This document shows, piece after piece, positions 25,535 through 33,984 of a DNA stretch of 64,000 bases (within the stretch, counting starts at the first letter, position 1; each line of letters starts with the position of its first letter). Under the pieces are notes generated by a model, which was not told the origin of the DNA, made no database searches, and was given only the letters and a program-made list of their open reading frames with translations. The position numbers were made by a program, and so were the translations under genes. The stretch comes from Myxococcus terminator_A (GTDB lineage Bacteria > Myxococcota > Myxococcia > Myxococcales > Myxococcaceae): contig JBLZWL010000063.1 in NCBI GenBank assembly GCA_049194865.1, positions 1-64,000 on the forward strand. The letters run 5' to 3'.

Positions 25535-26430
25535 GCACGCACGGCTCCTTCGAGGAACGTGAGCCGGGCCGAGTCCGCGTCCAGGCGGACCTGCGTGCCG
25601 AGGGCCACGGGGTAGTTGAGGGCACCGTGGCCGATGGGGAAGCCCGCAGCGCAGGGGACGCCCGACTCGCGAGCGAGGTCTCTGAGGACGTCGCCGCTGG
25701 TGTAGTCGGTGCCCCGCTCCTCGCAGGCGGTGAAGTCGCCGAGGACGATGCCGCGCACGCGGGAGAAGACGCCGGCGAGGCGGAGCTGGGTCCACATGCG
25801 GTCGAGGCGGTAGGGGCGCTCGGTGACGTCCTCGAGGAGGAGCACGGCGCCGTCGAGCGGCGGCAGGTACGGGGTGCCCAGGAGGGTGGCGAAGACGGAG
25901 AGGTTGCCGCCGACGAGGTGGCCCTCGGCGGTGCCGGGGACGTAGGTGGCGGTGCCGGTCAGCGGAGGCGGGGCCTCGGGGGACTCGAGGAGGCGGAAGA
26001 AGTAGTCGCGGACCTCGGCAGGCTGCTTGCCGAGCTGGGTGAGGACGGGCCCGTGGATGGAGACGCGGCCGAGGACCTGGAGGGCGGCGTGGACGGAGGT
26101 GAGGTCGGAGAAGCCGGTGAAGAGGCTCGGCGCGGCATCGGCGAGGGGAAGCTTGGGGAGGAGCCGGGCGCTGCCGTAGCCACCGCGGGCGCAGAAGATG
26201 GCGCGGGCGGTGGGGTCGAGGAGGGCGTGGGAGAGCTCTTCGCCGCGGCGCGAGTCGTCACCGGCGAGGTAGCGGTACGCGGAGCCGAGGTCGGGGCGGA
26301 GGACCGGGGAGTAGCGCTCGGCGATGACGGCGAGGCCGACGTCGAAGAGGGGGCGGTCGAAGGGCCCGGAGGGAGCGACGACGTGGACGGTGTCGCGGGG
26401 GCGGAGCGGGAGGGGCTTGAGCCAACGCAC
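25531..26430 (-). CDS. LD-carboxypeptidase (LdcA/MccF family)
   Basis: A 299-residue protein from a GTG at 26430. The S66-type triad is visible: Ser108 in GFSDLT, Glu200 in LLEDV and His268 in IGHGALN. CARGGYGSARLLP near 80-92 and GGNLSV near 174 are family motifs. It removes the terminal D-Ala from recycled tetrapeptides, supplying the tripeptide that Mpl uses. It heads the recycling operon. The reading frame continues upstream without a better start. Confidence 0.9.
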   Translation of the reverse strand: MRWLKPLPLRPRDTVHVVAPSGPFDRPLFDVGLAVIAERYSPVLRPDLGSAYRYLAGDDSRRGEELSHALLDPTARAIFCARGGYGSARLLPKLPLADAAPSLFTGFSDLTSVHAALQVLGRVSIHGPVLTQLGKQPAEVRDYFFRLLESPEAPPPLTGTATYVPGTAEGHLVGGNLSVFATLLGTPYLPPLDGAVLLLEDVTERPYRLDRMWTQLRLAGVFSRVRGIVLGDFTACEERGTDYTSGDVLRDLARESGVPCAAGFPIGHGALNYPVALGTQVRLDADSARLTFLEGAVRA

Positions 26431-26475
26431 GGGCGCTTCATAGCACCGGGGGGACGGCGGGCATCCGGATTCGAG

Positions 26476-26498
26476 CCGGGAGCGTTGAGTACTCCCGG
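26476..26498. terminator. Hairpin after the RsmB-like gene
   Basis: CCGGGAG and CTCCCGG pair around a 9-base loop in the 110-base gap downstream of the methyltransferase gene. There is no T run, so the terminator role is tentative. Confidence 0.35.
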
Positions 26499-26540
26499 AC
26501 GTCGGAACGAGGACACTGCGGTCGCTCGAAGCCCCCTCCC

Positions 26541-27713
26541 CTACCCGGCCGAGCGCTCCAGGACGGCCGCGAAGAACGCGTCGGTGCCGTGGCTGTGGGG
26601 GGCGACGAAGAGGAAGCCGTCGCGAAGACAGGCGTCGGAGAGCCACCCCGCGCCGGGACGGCTGAGGCGGTAGTCGGGCCGGGCCGCGAGGAAGGCGGAG
26701 ACGACGTCCTCGTTCTCGGCGCGGTTCACGGTGCAGGTGGCGTAGACGAGCCGGCCCCCTGGGCGCACCAGGTCCGCGCCGCGCTGGAGGATGTCGAGTT
26801 GGAGCGGAGGGAAGTGGGCGAGGACGTCGGGGGTGATGCGGAAGCGCTGGTCGGGGCCGCGGCGGAGGGAGCCCAGCTCCGAGCAGGGAGCGTCCACGAG
26901 GACGCGGTCGGCGCCGAGGCCCGGGCTGGGAGGGGACCGGAGGACCTGGACGCGGGTGAGGCCGGCGCGGGAGGAGCGCTGGAGGAGTCGGTCGAGCCGC
27001 TCCGGGTCGGGGTCATGGGCGAAGAGGCGGCCGGAGTCGCGCATGGCGGCGCCGAGCTGGAGCGTCTTGCCCCCGGCGCCCGCGCACAGGTCGACCACGG
27101 TTTCGCCGGGGAGGGCCTCCAGGAGGAGGCCGAGGAGCTGGCTGCCCTCGTCCTGGACCTCGAAGCGGCCTTCCTGGAGGGAGGGCAGCGCGTAGAGGTT
27201 GGGCCGAGGCCCTTCGATGTGGAGGGCGAGCGGGCTCCAGGGGCCCGGGAGGGTGGAGACGCCCTCGGAGCGGAGGCGCTCGGCGAGTTCCTCACGGGAG
27301 GAGCGGAGTGGATTGAGACGGAGGGTGATGGGCCCGGGGACGTTGAGGTGGGCGCAGAAGGCGTCGGCGTCGGGGCCGAGTTCGCGGGAGAAGTGGTCGG
27401 CGAGCCAGTCCGGGAGGGAGTAGCGGAGGGCGAGTGAGGGGGGCGGCGAGGGGTTCAGGGTGGGAACGCCCTCCCCTACTCCGGCGAGCGAGGCGGCCTC
27501 GGGAGCGGGGACGTGGGCGAGGCCGTGGAGGAAGGCGAAGAGGAGGAGCGGGGGTGGAGCGTCGTCCTGGTCGAGGAGGAAGGCGAGGCGGCGGCGCCAG
27601 AGGCCGACGTTGAAGATGGCTTCCTTGAGGGCCTGGCGCTGGTCGCGGGAGAGGGAGCGATGAGCACGGAGGGTGCGATCCACGACGCGCTCGGCGGGGG
27701 AGCCGGCGAGCAC
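26541..27713 (-). CDS. rsmB: RsmB-like 16S rRNA (cytosine-5) methyltransferase
   Basis: At least 390 residues. The RsmB/Nop2 fold shows DEGSQLL (188-194), VVDLCAGAGGKTLQLG (SAM site), VDAPCSELG with Cys277, and ATCTVNRAENEDVV with the catalytic Cys327. The N-terminus is a NusB-like helical domain. The GTG at 27713 is the only normal start codon in frame, yet the frame reads on upstream as plausible protein for about 30 codons, to a TAG near 27817, without ATG, GTG or TTG. The true start may be a CTG near 27807 or the gene may be longer than shown. Confidence 0.85.
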   Translation of the reverse strand: MLAGSPAERVVDRTLRAHRSLSRDQRQALKEAIFNVGLWRRRLAFLLDQDDAPPPLLLFAFLHGLAHVPAPEAASLAGVGEGVPTLNPSPPPSLALRYSLPDWLADHFSRELGPDADAFCAHLNVPGPITLRLNPLRSSREELAERLRSEGVSTLPGPWSPLALHIEGPRPNLYALPSLQEGRFEVQDEGSQLLGLLLEALPGETVVDLCAGAGGKTLQLGAAMRDSGRLFAHDPDPERLDRLLQRSSRAGLTRVQVLRSPPSPGLGADRVLVDAPCSELGSLRRGPDQRFRITPDVLAHFPPLQLDILQRGADLVRPGGRLVYATCTVNRAENEDVVSAFLAARPDYRLSRPGAGWLSDACLRDGFLFVAPHSHGTDAFFAAVLERSAG

Positions 27714-27805
27714 GAGGGAGATGGCCTCGGAGGAAACGGGGGCGAGCCCGGCGAGGGCGGACCAGGGTGGACCCTGGAGCCGGGAGAGCGGATCAAACGG
27801 GACAG

Positions 27806-27834
27806 TTGACAGAGGGGGCTCCGTTCTCTAGAAA
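27806..27834 (+). promoter_or_regulatory. Sigma-70 type promoter of tRNA-Asn
   Basis: A perfect TTGACA (27806-27811), a 17-base spacer and TAGAAA (27829-27834) lie about 45 bases before the tRNA. This is the clearest housekeeping promoter in the window. Confidence 0.8.
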
Positions 27835-27876
27835 GCGCGTCATCGCTGCGGCGCCGTTACCACAGCGAGGACATAT

Positions 27877-27949
27877 TCCCCGATAGCTCAGCCGGTAGAG
27901 CGGGTGACTGTTAATCACTAGGTCCGAGGTTCGAGTCCTCGTCGGGGAG
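27877..27949 (+). tRNA. tRNA-Asn (anticodon GTT)
   Basis: A full cloverleaf: acceptor TCCCCGA pairs with TCGGGGA, the D arm is GCTC...GAGC, the anticodon stem GTGA/TCAC holds the loop CTGTTAA with anticodon GTT, and the T arm is GAGG/CCTC around TTCGAGT. CCA is not encoded. It has its own promoter and terminator and stands at the left edge of a gene-poor accessory region, a usual integration target for islands. Confidence 0.97.
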
Positions 27950-27957
27950 CTGAATAG

Positions 27958-27990
27958 AAGGCCCTGCCAACTGGCAGGGCCTTTTTGTTT
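27958..27990 (+). terminator. Intrinsic terminator of tRNA-Asn
   Basis: AAGGCCCTGCC pairs with GGCAGGGCCTT around the loop AACT and runs into TTTTTGTTT. A second GC-rich hairpin (GGCCTCGCGATG facing CATCGCGGGGCC, about 27997-28022) follows at once and may be a back-up terminator. Confidence 0.92.
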
Positions 27991-28022
27991 AACACGGGCC
28001 TCGCGATGAACATCGCGGGGCC

Positions 28023-29189
28023 TTCGTGCTTAAGCCGCTGAATCCTAAGAGATTCTGGCTCGCGGCGCTGAAGAGGGCGCTCTCGGCCCTCCACCCGGCA
28101 AGAGCGAGATGCCCCCTCTCCTCCGCCGCCGATTGGGCTCTCTGGACCGCTCTTTCCCCCGTTCTGGGGAGAGAGGCCGAGAGTGGTTAACAGGTGCTGT
28201 TAACCATTGGGGAGGTGGTTAACAACATTCCCCTGGAGACCCGCTCTTTCCGCTCTGAGGTTTCCGGAAAGGCACCTCTCTCCGCTTCTTGGATTCGTCT
28301 CTTACCTGATTTCCAGCTCCCGGCAAGCGCGCCGCAAGGCCAGGGGGGAGCCTTCAAACCAAAACTGCAAGTGAAGATGCTTTCAGGAACCTCGGATCAG
28401 CCGTCTCTGCCCGCCTTCACCGGGCCCTCGCATCTCCGCGCAAGACAGACAGCGCTCTCGTCCTGCGCCTCCCGCGAGCGCCAAGACTCCGCAGAGCACC
28501 TCCCCTCGAGAGGTGCTGCGACCCACAGGAGCGCAGCACCTCCAGCGCCCCTCGGTTTTGCCGCGCACGCTTGTTGAGGGTCGATTGAACCGGCTGGATG
28601 ATGGACGCCGGAATACCGAGTCGGTTCAAGGCCCTGCGGCTGCCTGACGGCGTTGCCCCCCCGGAAGCCTTGATCCGCCTTGTGCTCCGGCCCTGACTGC
28701 GACCGTCTATTCCCCAAGGGGAATCGCCTCAAAACATCCGCCCATCATCGGTGGAGACACCCTGCCGCGCACGCCCATGATGGATTTCAGTGGTTTCACG
28801 CGCTTGCTGAAAGCGCCCATCAACGAGCTGGTCCGTGAAACGCTGTGTAACCATCAAACAGCATGCGCGGTGACACTCGGGCCCGGCCACGCGCCCCTGG
28901 CCACCGACACATCATGCGAAGCACCTCATCCCCATGGCGCGGACTAGCAGTTCCTCTCGGTGCACCAGGGCCTCGAGTTCATCGAGTAGAGGCCATCTAC
29001 TCATCCACAGGGGGCATCACTTGATCGCAATCTCCGCTTTGCAGCCTTCCACCGCTCAAGCCAACTCAGCCTCGACAGTCCTCCGCCCCGTCGGGATGAG
29101 CACACTCGCTCGCCATTGAGGCGTCACATGCGAGCAAGACGTGATCCCGCCCGCAGCGCGCGGCGAAGACTTTGCCAGCAGCGTGGTCA
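28023..29189. other. Gene-poor DNA right of tRNA-Asn
   Basis: About 1.2 kb without a credible gene. Frames on both strands are short, rich in Arg/Pro/Ser and lack ribosome sites. It contains the GGTTAAC palindrome near 28184 and a 56-codon frame at 28777-28947 (MMDFSGFTRLLKAPINELV) that has no ribosome site and may be a gene scrap. It looks like decayed island DNA between the tRNA and the borosin-type gene. Confidence 0.6.
28184..28223. promoter_or_regulatory. GGTTAAC palindrome plus third half-site
   Basis: TGGTTAACAG, a 3-base spacer, and CTGTTAACCA form a perfect 10-bp inverted repeat at 28184-28206. A third copy TGGTTAAC follows at 28216-28223. This is the look of a dimer-binding operator or a recombinase core site. 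No gene with a good start lies next to it. Confidence 0.45.
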
Positions 29190-30404
29190 TTACAGGCCGA
29201 GACGGCGGCACATGTCCTGATCGATCTCATTCTTGATAGCCGGGGGGAAGTACAGCGTCGATATCCCCGTCAGCTCGTCCTTGCGTATGCTGCCCAGCGT
29301 CGTCTTGACAATCAGCGGCCGGCCTTGGGGGAGGAACGAAGCTTCATAAATAATGACGGGATGGGAGGTGGGGTAAAACATCTGGAGTCTCTCAATGAGC
29401 ACATCAAAATTATGACGCCGATAGCCAGCAAAATTAAATCCCGCATCTCCTGCACACTCCGCCTGCCAGAGCAGAAAGTGCGAACTCGTGTCGGGCCGGC
29501 GTCTGTGGATGAGGAAATCGGTGGCCTCCAGCGAATGACATCCGGGACGGGACGGGTCAATCCCAAGGTCCGCAAACAGTGAGGCATCCGCCGAGACAGC
29601 CGCGTGCATCTCGGCGCGAAAGCCGTCCCGCCGCGCAACTCTCACCGCTTGATGGGTCGGCCAAGCAAAGACGCCAGGATGTCCATAGAAGACGCCACAC
29701 ACGCGCAAGCCCGCTCGCACCGGCGCCATCAGTGCGTCCACCATGGCTTGGTAGGTATCGATACGAAGCCGGTCATTGCTGTAGAGTCCATATAAGGACT
29801 CCGAGGAAGGATTGAGTAGATGCAAACGCCGTTCGGTGACCGGATCGGCGACGCAATACAAAACTTTCTGGGCGCTGCGGATGTGAGCTTCGGCATCGAA
29901 CGTGATATCCGCGATTGCGCGTATGCCGCTGCCGACGACCACAAGCTGCCCTCTTTCTCGAAATTCGAGTGCCCCAAAGTAACGGATCGCCTGTTCAATA
30001 ACATCGATAATGGACCAGTCTTCACCAACGACACTGTTGTGGGTCGTCGTTGTTGTTTGATCGGTGGTCGTGGTGACGTGGTCCGTGGTGTTGGTAGTGA
30101 ATGTCGTGCTAGTGCTGGTGTTGGCTGTGAAGGAGCTGGTGGTGTAACTGTTCATCGAAATATTCATAGGCTGCTGGCCGGCGGCATCGAATTTATCGCT
30201 CACCACTGGAGACAGACCGGCAAGCTCAAGCTCCTTCACGGCCCGAACACGTATGGCGCCAGGGTGGCCTTTCAACACAAGCCCAGCAAGCTCTTCGGAG
30301 AGGCCGGCTTCGGATATCAGCGCCTCCGGATCGGCGCGGAAGCGACCCAGGACTAGGGGATCGGACAAGCCAGCGAGAAAATCGGTCAGCGGCGTATTGC
30401 TCAT
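29190..30404 (-). CDS. Single-chain borosin-type peptide alpha-N-methyltransferase with N-terminal precursor-like domain
   Basis: A 404-residue protein from the ATG at 30404 with GGAG upstream. Residues 5-52 resemble the borosin precursor binding domain (LTDFLAGLSDPLVLGRFRAD, then GLSEELAGLVLKG). Residues 80-128 are extremely Thr/Ser/Asn rich, with 20 Thr. Residues 150-390 are a tetrapyrrole-methylase-fold enzyme: VVVGSGI at 155-161 for SAM, LYSNDRLRIDTY with Tyr208, Arg214 and Tyr218, VCGVFYGHPGVF with Tyr240, and FADLGIDPSRPGCHSLEAT. These Tyr/Arg spacings equal those of the catalytic residues in fungal OphMA as I recall them. The enzyme should methylate backbone amides of a peptide. The binding domain is at the N-terminus, opposite to the fungal order. 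No separate protease or precursor gene is beside it. Confidence 0.85.
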   Translation of the reverse strand: MSNTPLTDFLAGLSDPLVLGRFRADPEALISEAGLSEELAGLVLKGHPGAIRVRAVKELELAGLSPVVSDKFDAAGQQPMNISMNSYTTSSFTANTSTSTTFTTNTTDHVTTTTDQTTTTTHNSVVGEDWSIIDVIEQAIRYFGALEFRERGQLVVVGSGIRAIADITFDAEAHIRSAQKVLYCVADPVTERRLHLLNPSSESLYGLYSNDRLRIDTYQAMVDALMAPVRAGLRVCGVFYGHPGVFAWPTHQAVRVARRDGFRAEMHAAVSADASLFADLGIDPSRPGCHSLEATDFLIHRRRPDTSSHFLLWQAECAGDAGFNFAGYRRHNFDVLIERLQMFYPTSHPVIIYEASFLPQGRPLIVKTTLGSIRKDELTGISTLYFPPAIKNEIDQDMCRRLGL

Positions 30405-30887
30405 GTCTATCTCCAATAATGATAAGGCACAGCGTTACGGGTGCGCGCCCGGTACGCAAGCAAGCCCGGCACTGCATAGTCCTGCAGTTGTAGTTTGGAG
30501 GAAACGCAAGAGCCGCACCTACCCCAAACCCAGTCGCTTCGTCCTGAGCGCGTATGCCTATCCATAACTCGGTCGCCGCGTCATAGTTACGTCCGGGCCA
30601 CATTGGGCAGTGCGTCACAGCGAGCGAGGCGCGAACGGTCGTACTTGTTCGCCATACCCCAGGTAGACACCGAGTAAGCCCCCGCAGGACCGAGACCAGG
30701 CGGAGCAAGCCGCCCCAGCCGAGTTCCCCAAAGCGTTGGTCGAGCTTCCGCAACTCCCCATGCACCTGTGTCGGGTAGAGGTGCGGTACTAGGCTCACAC
30801 GACAGGGGATGGCGAACAGATACGTAATAGGGTCGACATTCCGCAAGACCCACGTCGCATGGTGTGCAGCACCGCCCATATGCAACC
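30405..30887. other. Intergenic DNA with one repeat copy
   Basis: A 480-base gap between the divergent borosin-type and phosphatase-fold genes. It contains the left copy of the flanking repeat. A long minus-strand frame here (30226-30900) has no ribosome site and runs over the start of the borosin gene, so I do not call it; part of it might be a transposase scrap. Confidence 0.5.
30517..30631 (+). repeat. Left copy of a degenerate direct repeat
   Basis: About 115 bp matching 33400-33520 imperfectly in the same orientation. The best shared blocks are ACTCGGTCGC, GGGCAGTGCGTCA and GCGAGGCGC. Internally it is made of roughly 39-base sub-units starting CCTA(T/C)CC. Confidence 0.75.
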
Positions 30888-33071
30888 ATGGAATCGTCAA
30901 GTGAAAATCTAGGTGTGACGATGGCTGGGCTAGACCACCGACTACGCGTCGTAACGATGAACGTCAAGTTGATGACGAACGACGCCGTCATCAACCAGGA
31001 CGCAGTCAATGCGAGAGCGAAAGCCATCGCTGCGGCGTTCCTCCGCGACCGCTGGCCGGATGTGATCTGTCTGAACGAGGTCCTGGATGAGACCGCGCGC
31101 GACATCCTGAAGGCGCGTCTCTCTGCAGAGTGGAGCCACGTCGCGGCAAAGTTCGGGCCCACCCGAACACTGGGCATCACCGACAAGTACATGGTGATCG
31201 GGTCGATTCTCGCGGGCCTCAAGGCTGGCCATCCGCTGCTTGCGCTCCCTGCCGGCGTCGCGTTTGCAGAGATCCTCGCCAAGATCGAGGTGCCGGACGA
31301 TGCCGGCCTGATGGTTCTCAGCCGCTTCCCGATCATCAACAGGGCGTTCATGTCATACGCCGACTATCGAGACACTGACAGCCTTGCCGACAAGGGCGTC
31401 GCCATGGTGCAGGTCCGCCGCTCCGCAACGTGCGTCTATAACGTTTTCGTAACCCACATGCAGGCATCGTACGCAGCGTTCGATGAGTACCGCAAGGTGC
31501 GGGCAACGCAGCTCGAGCAGGTCGAGAAATTGGTCACAACCAATGCGCTGCAAGACTTCACGACGCCTTCGCGAGCCGCAACAATTATTTGCGGTGACAT
31601 GAACATCCAGGGTATCGGTCCGGCGCGCCAAGAATGGCTGGATGTCTTCCAGAACGGAAGCAAGGTCCCCTTCTTTACCACCAACATGACGGATGCGTGG
31701 GAGCGGTTCATTGCGCCGGGGACCAACGGCCTGACGGATCGCGGCGTCACCAACCGCGACGTCGAGCACGGCTGGGAGTCACGGCTCGACTACGTGTTGC
31801 TCATGGATCCGCCCTTTGCCGCGTCGCCTCCCCGTGAGCGTCGACGCTTTGCCGTCCAGCGCATGTTCCTCACCCATGTCGGGCTAAGTGATCACATCGG
31901 CGTTGCCGCCGAGCTCAATCTCCACGATGTGCACTGTTCGCCCTGCGATGCGCGGGATATGTCAGGGCTCGCAACCGGGATCTACGACCAGAATCTCGAG
32001 GACGCGGGAATGGCGTGGCTGAGGTTCTCGGGCCGCGGGGGCTGGAGCCTGACATCCGACGAGCACACGAGTTTCGAAGTCTATCTGCCCGACAATATGA
32101 GTCAGGTACTGAGGCCTCAGTACACGACCCAGCTTGGAAAGATCCCACATGCGGGCCCCGCATGGCGGCGCGGTGACACTCCGTCTCTGCGGCAGCGGGC
32201 TTGGACGTTCGTGATTCCTGTCGACCAGTTCTACGTGCGCGTGTTCCGGCACAAGGACGATGCGGGGCCGGTCCAACTCGGCTACTACCGTCATATTGGC
32301 ACGAGCCCCTATGACGCCGTGCCAATTTCTCCTCAGCGCGATCCGGTCGGGTTGAACTGGGGCTCGCTCTCGACAGTGAGCGTAAACCCGCCCATGGAGC
32401 TGTGGTTCACGGCGCTAGTGCGGCGCGCGGTGAGCGGTGCGTCTCACACGTCCAAGTTCGAGGTGCTCAACCCGACGGGCGGCCGGCTGAAGCTTCGCGT
32501 CGTGCATCGACCCGACCCCGGATCGGCGACCGATGAGGAGGAATGGGGCGCGGCAGGCTCCGCAGATCCGACCTTACAGGTTATGGCGCACAGGCCCGGC
32601 GGCGAGCAGGTCTTTTTGCAAGTGACCCGCGACGACGTCGCCCAGATCGGTTTCACTGCCCGGTGGTTCAGCGCCATGAACTACCTGCGGTTCGACGTCA
32701 CGGACCCTCCGAGACTAGAATGCAAGGATGAGACGGGGGCGGACTGGGCAGGCGGGGATGAAATCTCGCTGGAAGTCCGCCCTGACGGCTTCGGCGACCC
32801 TCTCAAGCTGATCGAGGGGCAGGAGGACGTCAACACCGACGACTTGCTGACCATCAAAGGCCTGCCAAACGCGAACTGGCGCCCCGAAGATACCGGCTAC
32901 GTGAACAGCATCGAGGTTAAGATTGTCGAGGATGAGACGTTCGGGGACGACGAGGACGTGAAGCATATCCCAGCTCTGCCGGAAGCGGCTGCATCGAGTC
33001 GGTTCGAGGTGATACTGAAACCCGGCACGGGCGAGTATCGCCTGAATGTTCAAGTTGGCCGGGAGCCCTGA
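30888..33071 (+). CDS. Endonuclease/exonuclease/phosphatase-fold protein with C-terminal beta-rich extension
   Basis: A protein of 727 residues; a start at the ATG at 30921, with AGGTG before it, would give 716 and puts the domain near the N-terminus. Motifs of the EEP fold appear in order: VVTMNVKLM, DVICLNEVLDE (metal Glu), VLSRFPIIN, VFVTHMQASY (His), IICGDMNIQG (Asp-Asn), RLDYVLLMD and LSDHIGV (final Asp-His). The order and SRFPI favour a neutral sphingomyelinase-like or related phosphodiesterase. About 390 further residues, rich in Trp and beta strands, follow with no known domain. There is no signal peptide. It is flanked by direct repeats, which suggests transfer. Confidence 0.8.
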   Translation: MESSSENLGVTMAGLDHRLRVVTMNVKLMTNDAVINQDAVNARAKAIAAAFLRDRWPDVICLNEVLDETARDILKARLSAEWSHVAAKFGPTRTLGITDKYMVIGSILAGLKAGHPLLALPAGVAFAEILAKIEVPDDAGLMVLSRFPIINRAFMSYADYRDTDSLADKGVAMVQVRRSATCVYNVFVTHMQASYAAFDEYRKVRATQLEQVEKLVTTNALQDFTTPSRAATIICGDMNIQGIGPARQEWLDVFQNGSKVPFFTTNMTDAWERFIAPGTNGLTDRGVTNRDVEHGWESRLDYVLLMDPPFAASPPRERRRFAVQRMFLTHVGLSDHIGVAAELNLHDVHCSPCDARDMSGLATGIYDQNLEDAGMAWLRFSGRGGWSLTSDEHTSFEVYLPDNMSQVLRPQYTTQLGKIPHAGPAWRRGDTPSLRQRAWTFVIPVDQFYVRVFRHKDDAGPVQLGYYRHIGTSPYDAVPISPQRDPVGLNWGSLSTVSVNPPMELWFTALVRRAVSGASHTSKFEVLNPTGGRLKLRVVHRPDPGSATDEEEWGAAGSADPTLQVMAHRPGGEQVFLQVTRDDVAQIGFTARWFSAMNYLRFDVTDPPRLECKDETGADWAGGDEISLEVRPDGFGDPLKLIEGQEDVNTDDLLTIKGLPNANWRPEDTGYVNSIEVKIVEDETFGDDEDVKHIPALPEAAASSRFEVILKPGTGEYRLNVQVGREP

Positions 33072-33654
33072 GCCGGGGCCGTGTCCTGCGTGACGCCCAC
33101 GCGGCGCGACGGGTCTCGATGGCTAACCGAGTTTGGGACCAGGCGGTGTTCGCAGGCGTTCGCATGCGACCGTGCCCTCCTTCGCCGTTGATGGCAAATT
33201 CCCTCACTGTGTTTGCAGCCACTCCCCTCCTGGGCCTTCCCAATATACAGTCGCTGCGTCATGCGTGTGTCGAAGGCTGGGGCGAAACCTGCATCGTCGA
33301 GGAATGGGACTCGCGAAACGGGCCGGTGGGGCTGAGACTGGCTTGAGCCACCCCGAGCCCGCCGCTGGGGGAACAGCTCCCAGCCTGTACTGATCCTGTG
33401 CCTACCCAAAAATCCGACCGCTGCGTTATGAGTGCGTGTGCCTACCCCATACTCGGTCGCTGCGTCACGCGTGCGTCCATGCCACACTGGGCAGTGCGTC
33501 AAATCGAGTGAGCGAGGCGCCGGCACGACCATCACGACGACGAGAGCAGCCTTCATACCTAAACCGAAGTTCGTGATTCGCGATCAGGCTGGGGAGCAAG
33601 CGGGCGCGGAGTGAGCGGGAAGAGGGAGCAGGGGCACCTCTCGTTCGGCTCTGT
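33072..33654. other. Repeat-bearing gene-free DNA
   Basis: About 580 bases without a supportable gene. It holds an extra sub-unit of the repeat (33235-33272, CCCAATATACAGTCGCTGCG) and the right full copy at 33400-33520. Confidence 0.6.
33400..33520 (+). repeat. Right copy of the degenerate direct repeat
   Basis: Matches 30517-30631 in order and orientation and contains two clear 39-40 base sub-units (CCTACCCAAAAATCCGACCG and CCTACCCCATACTCGGTCGC). The shared end GAGTGAGCGAGGCGC occurs once more near 34512, next to an IS91-like scrap. Confidence 0.75.
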
Positions 33655-33950
33655 GTGCGCAGAAAACCTGAGAGCGAGAAGGCCCTGCCCGAGGGCAAAG
33701 GTAGGCAGTGGCTGAAGAGGAAGCAGCGCCAGGCGCTGCTCCGGTGGGGGGAGAAGAGTGGCTGCCCGCTCACCTTTCGACGGTGCATGGCGGTGGCGGC
33801 CGTGGGGCGAGGGGCGTCATGCAACGCCGCCGCGCGGGCACTGGGCTGTGCCACCTCCACCGTCGTCGGTGCCGTGCGGCGCTACCGAGAGGCCGGACGC
33901 GAAGCGCTGCGAGACAGGAGAGCGGCCAACTGGAGTTGCGTCGGTTTCGT
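33655..33950 (+). pseudogene. IS630-like transposase N-terminal fragment
   Basis: About 95 codons with a helix-turn-helix of the IS630 kind (ASCNAAARALGCATSTVVGAVRRYREAG then LRDRR). The frame runs without a stop into the IS3 element that follows, and the catalytic DDE part is missing. It appears to have been cut by the insertion of that element. Confidence 0.6.
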
Positions 33951-33984
33951 TGAGTCCGTTCAACTGTGGGAGAAGGACCCAACG

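Noticed and set aside
27714..27876. Attachment site repeat of tRNA-Asn elsewhere in the window
   Set aside because: I looked for the tRNA 3' end sequence and saw no second copy, so no att pair can be claimed.
28777..28947. 56-codon frame as a RiPP precursor for the borosin-type enzyme
   Set aside because: No ribosome site, far from the enzyme gene and on the other strand, and no precursor-binding domain; the enzyme carries its own.
30226..30900. Minus-strand frame of 224 codons overlapping the borosin-type gene start
   Set aside because: It runs through the repeat copy and out of frame into the borosin-type gene. No motif is secure enough to call a transposase.
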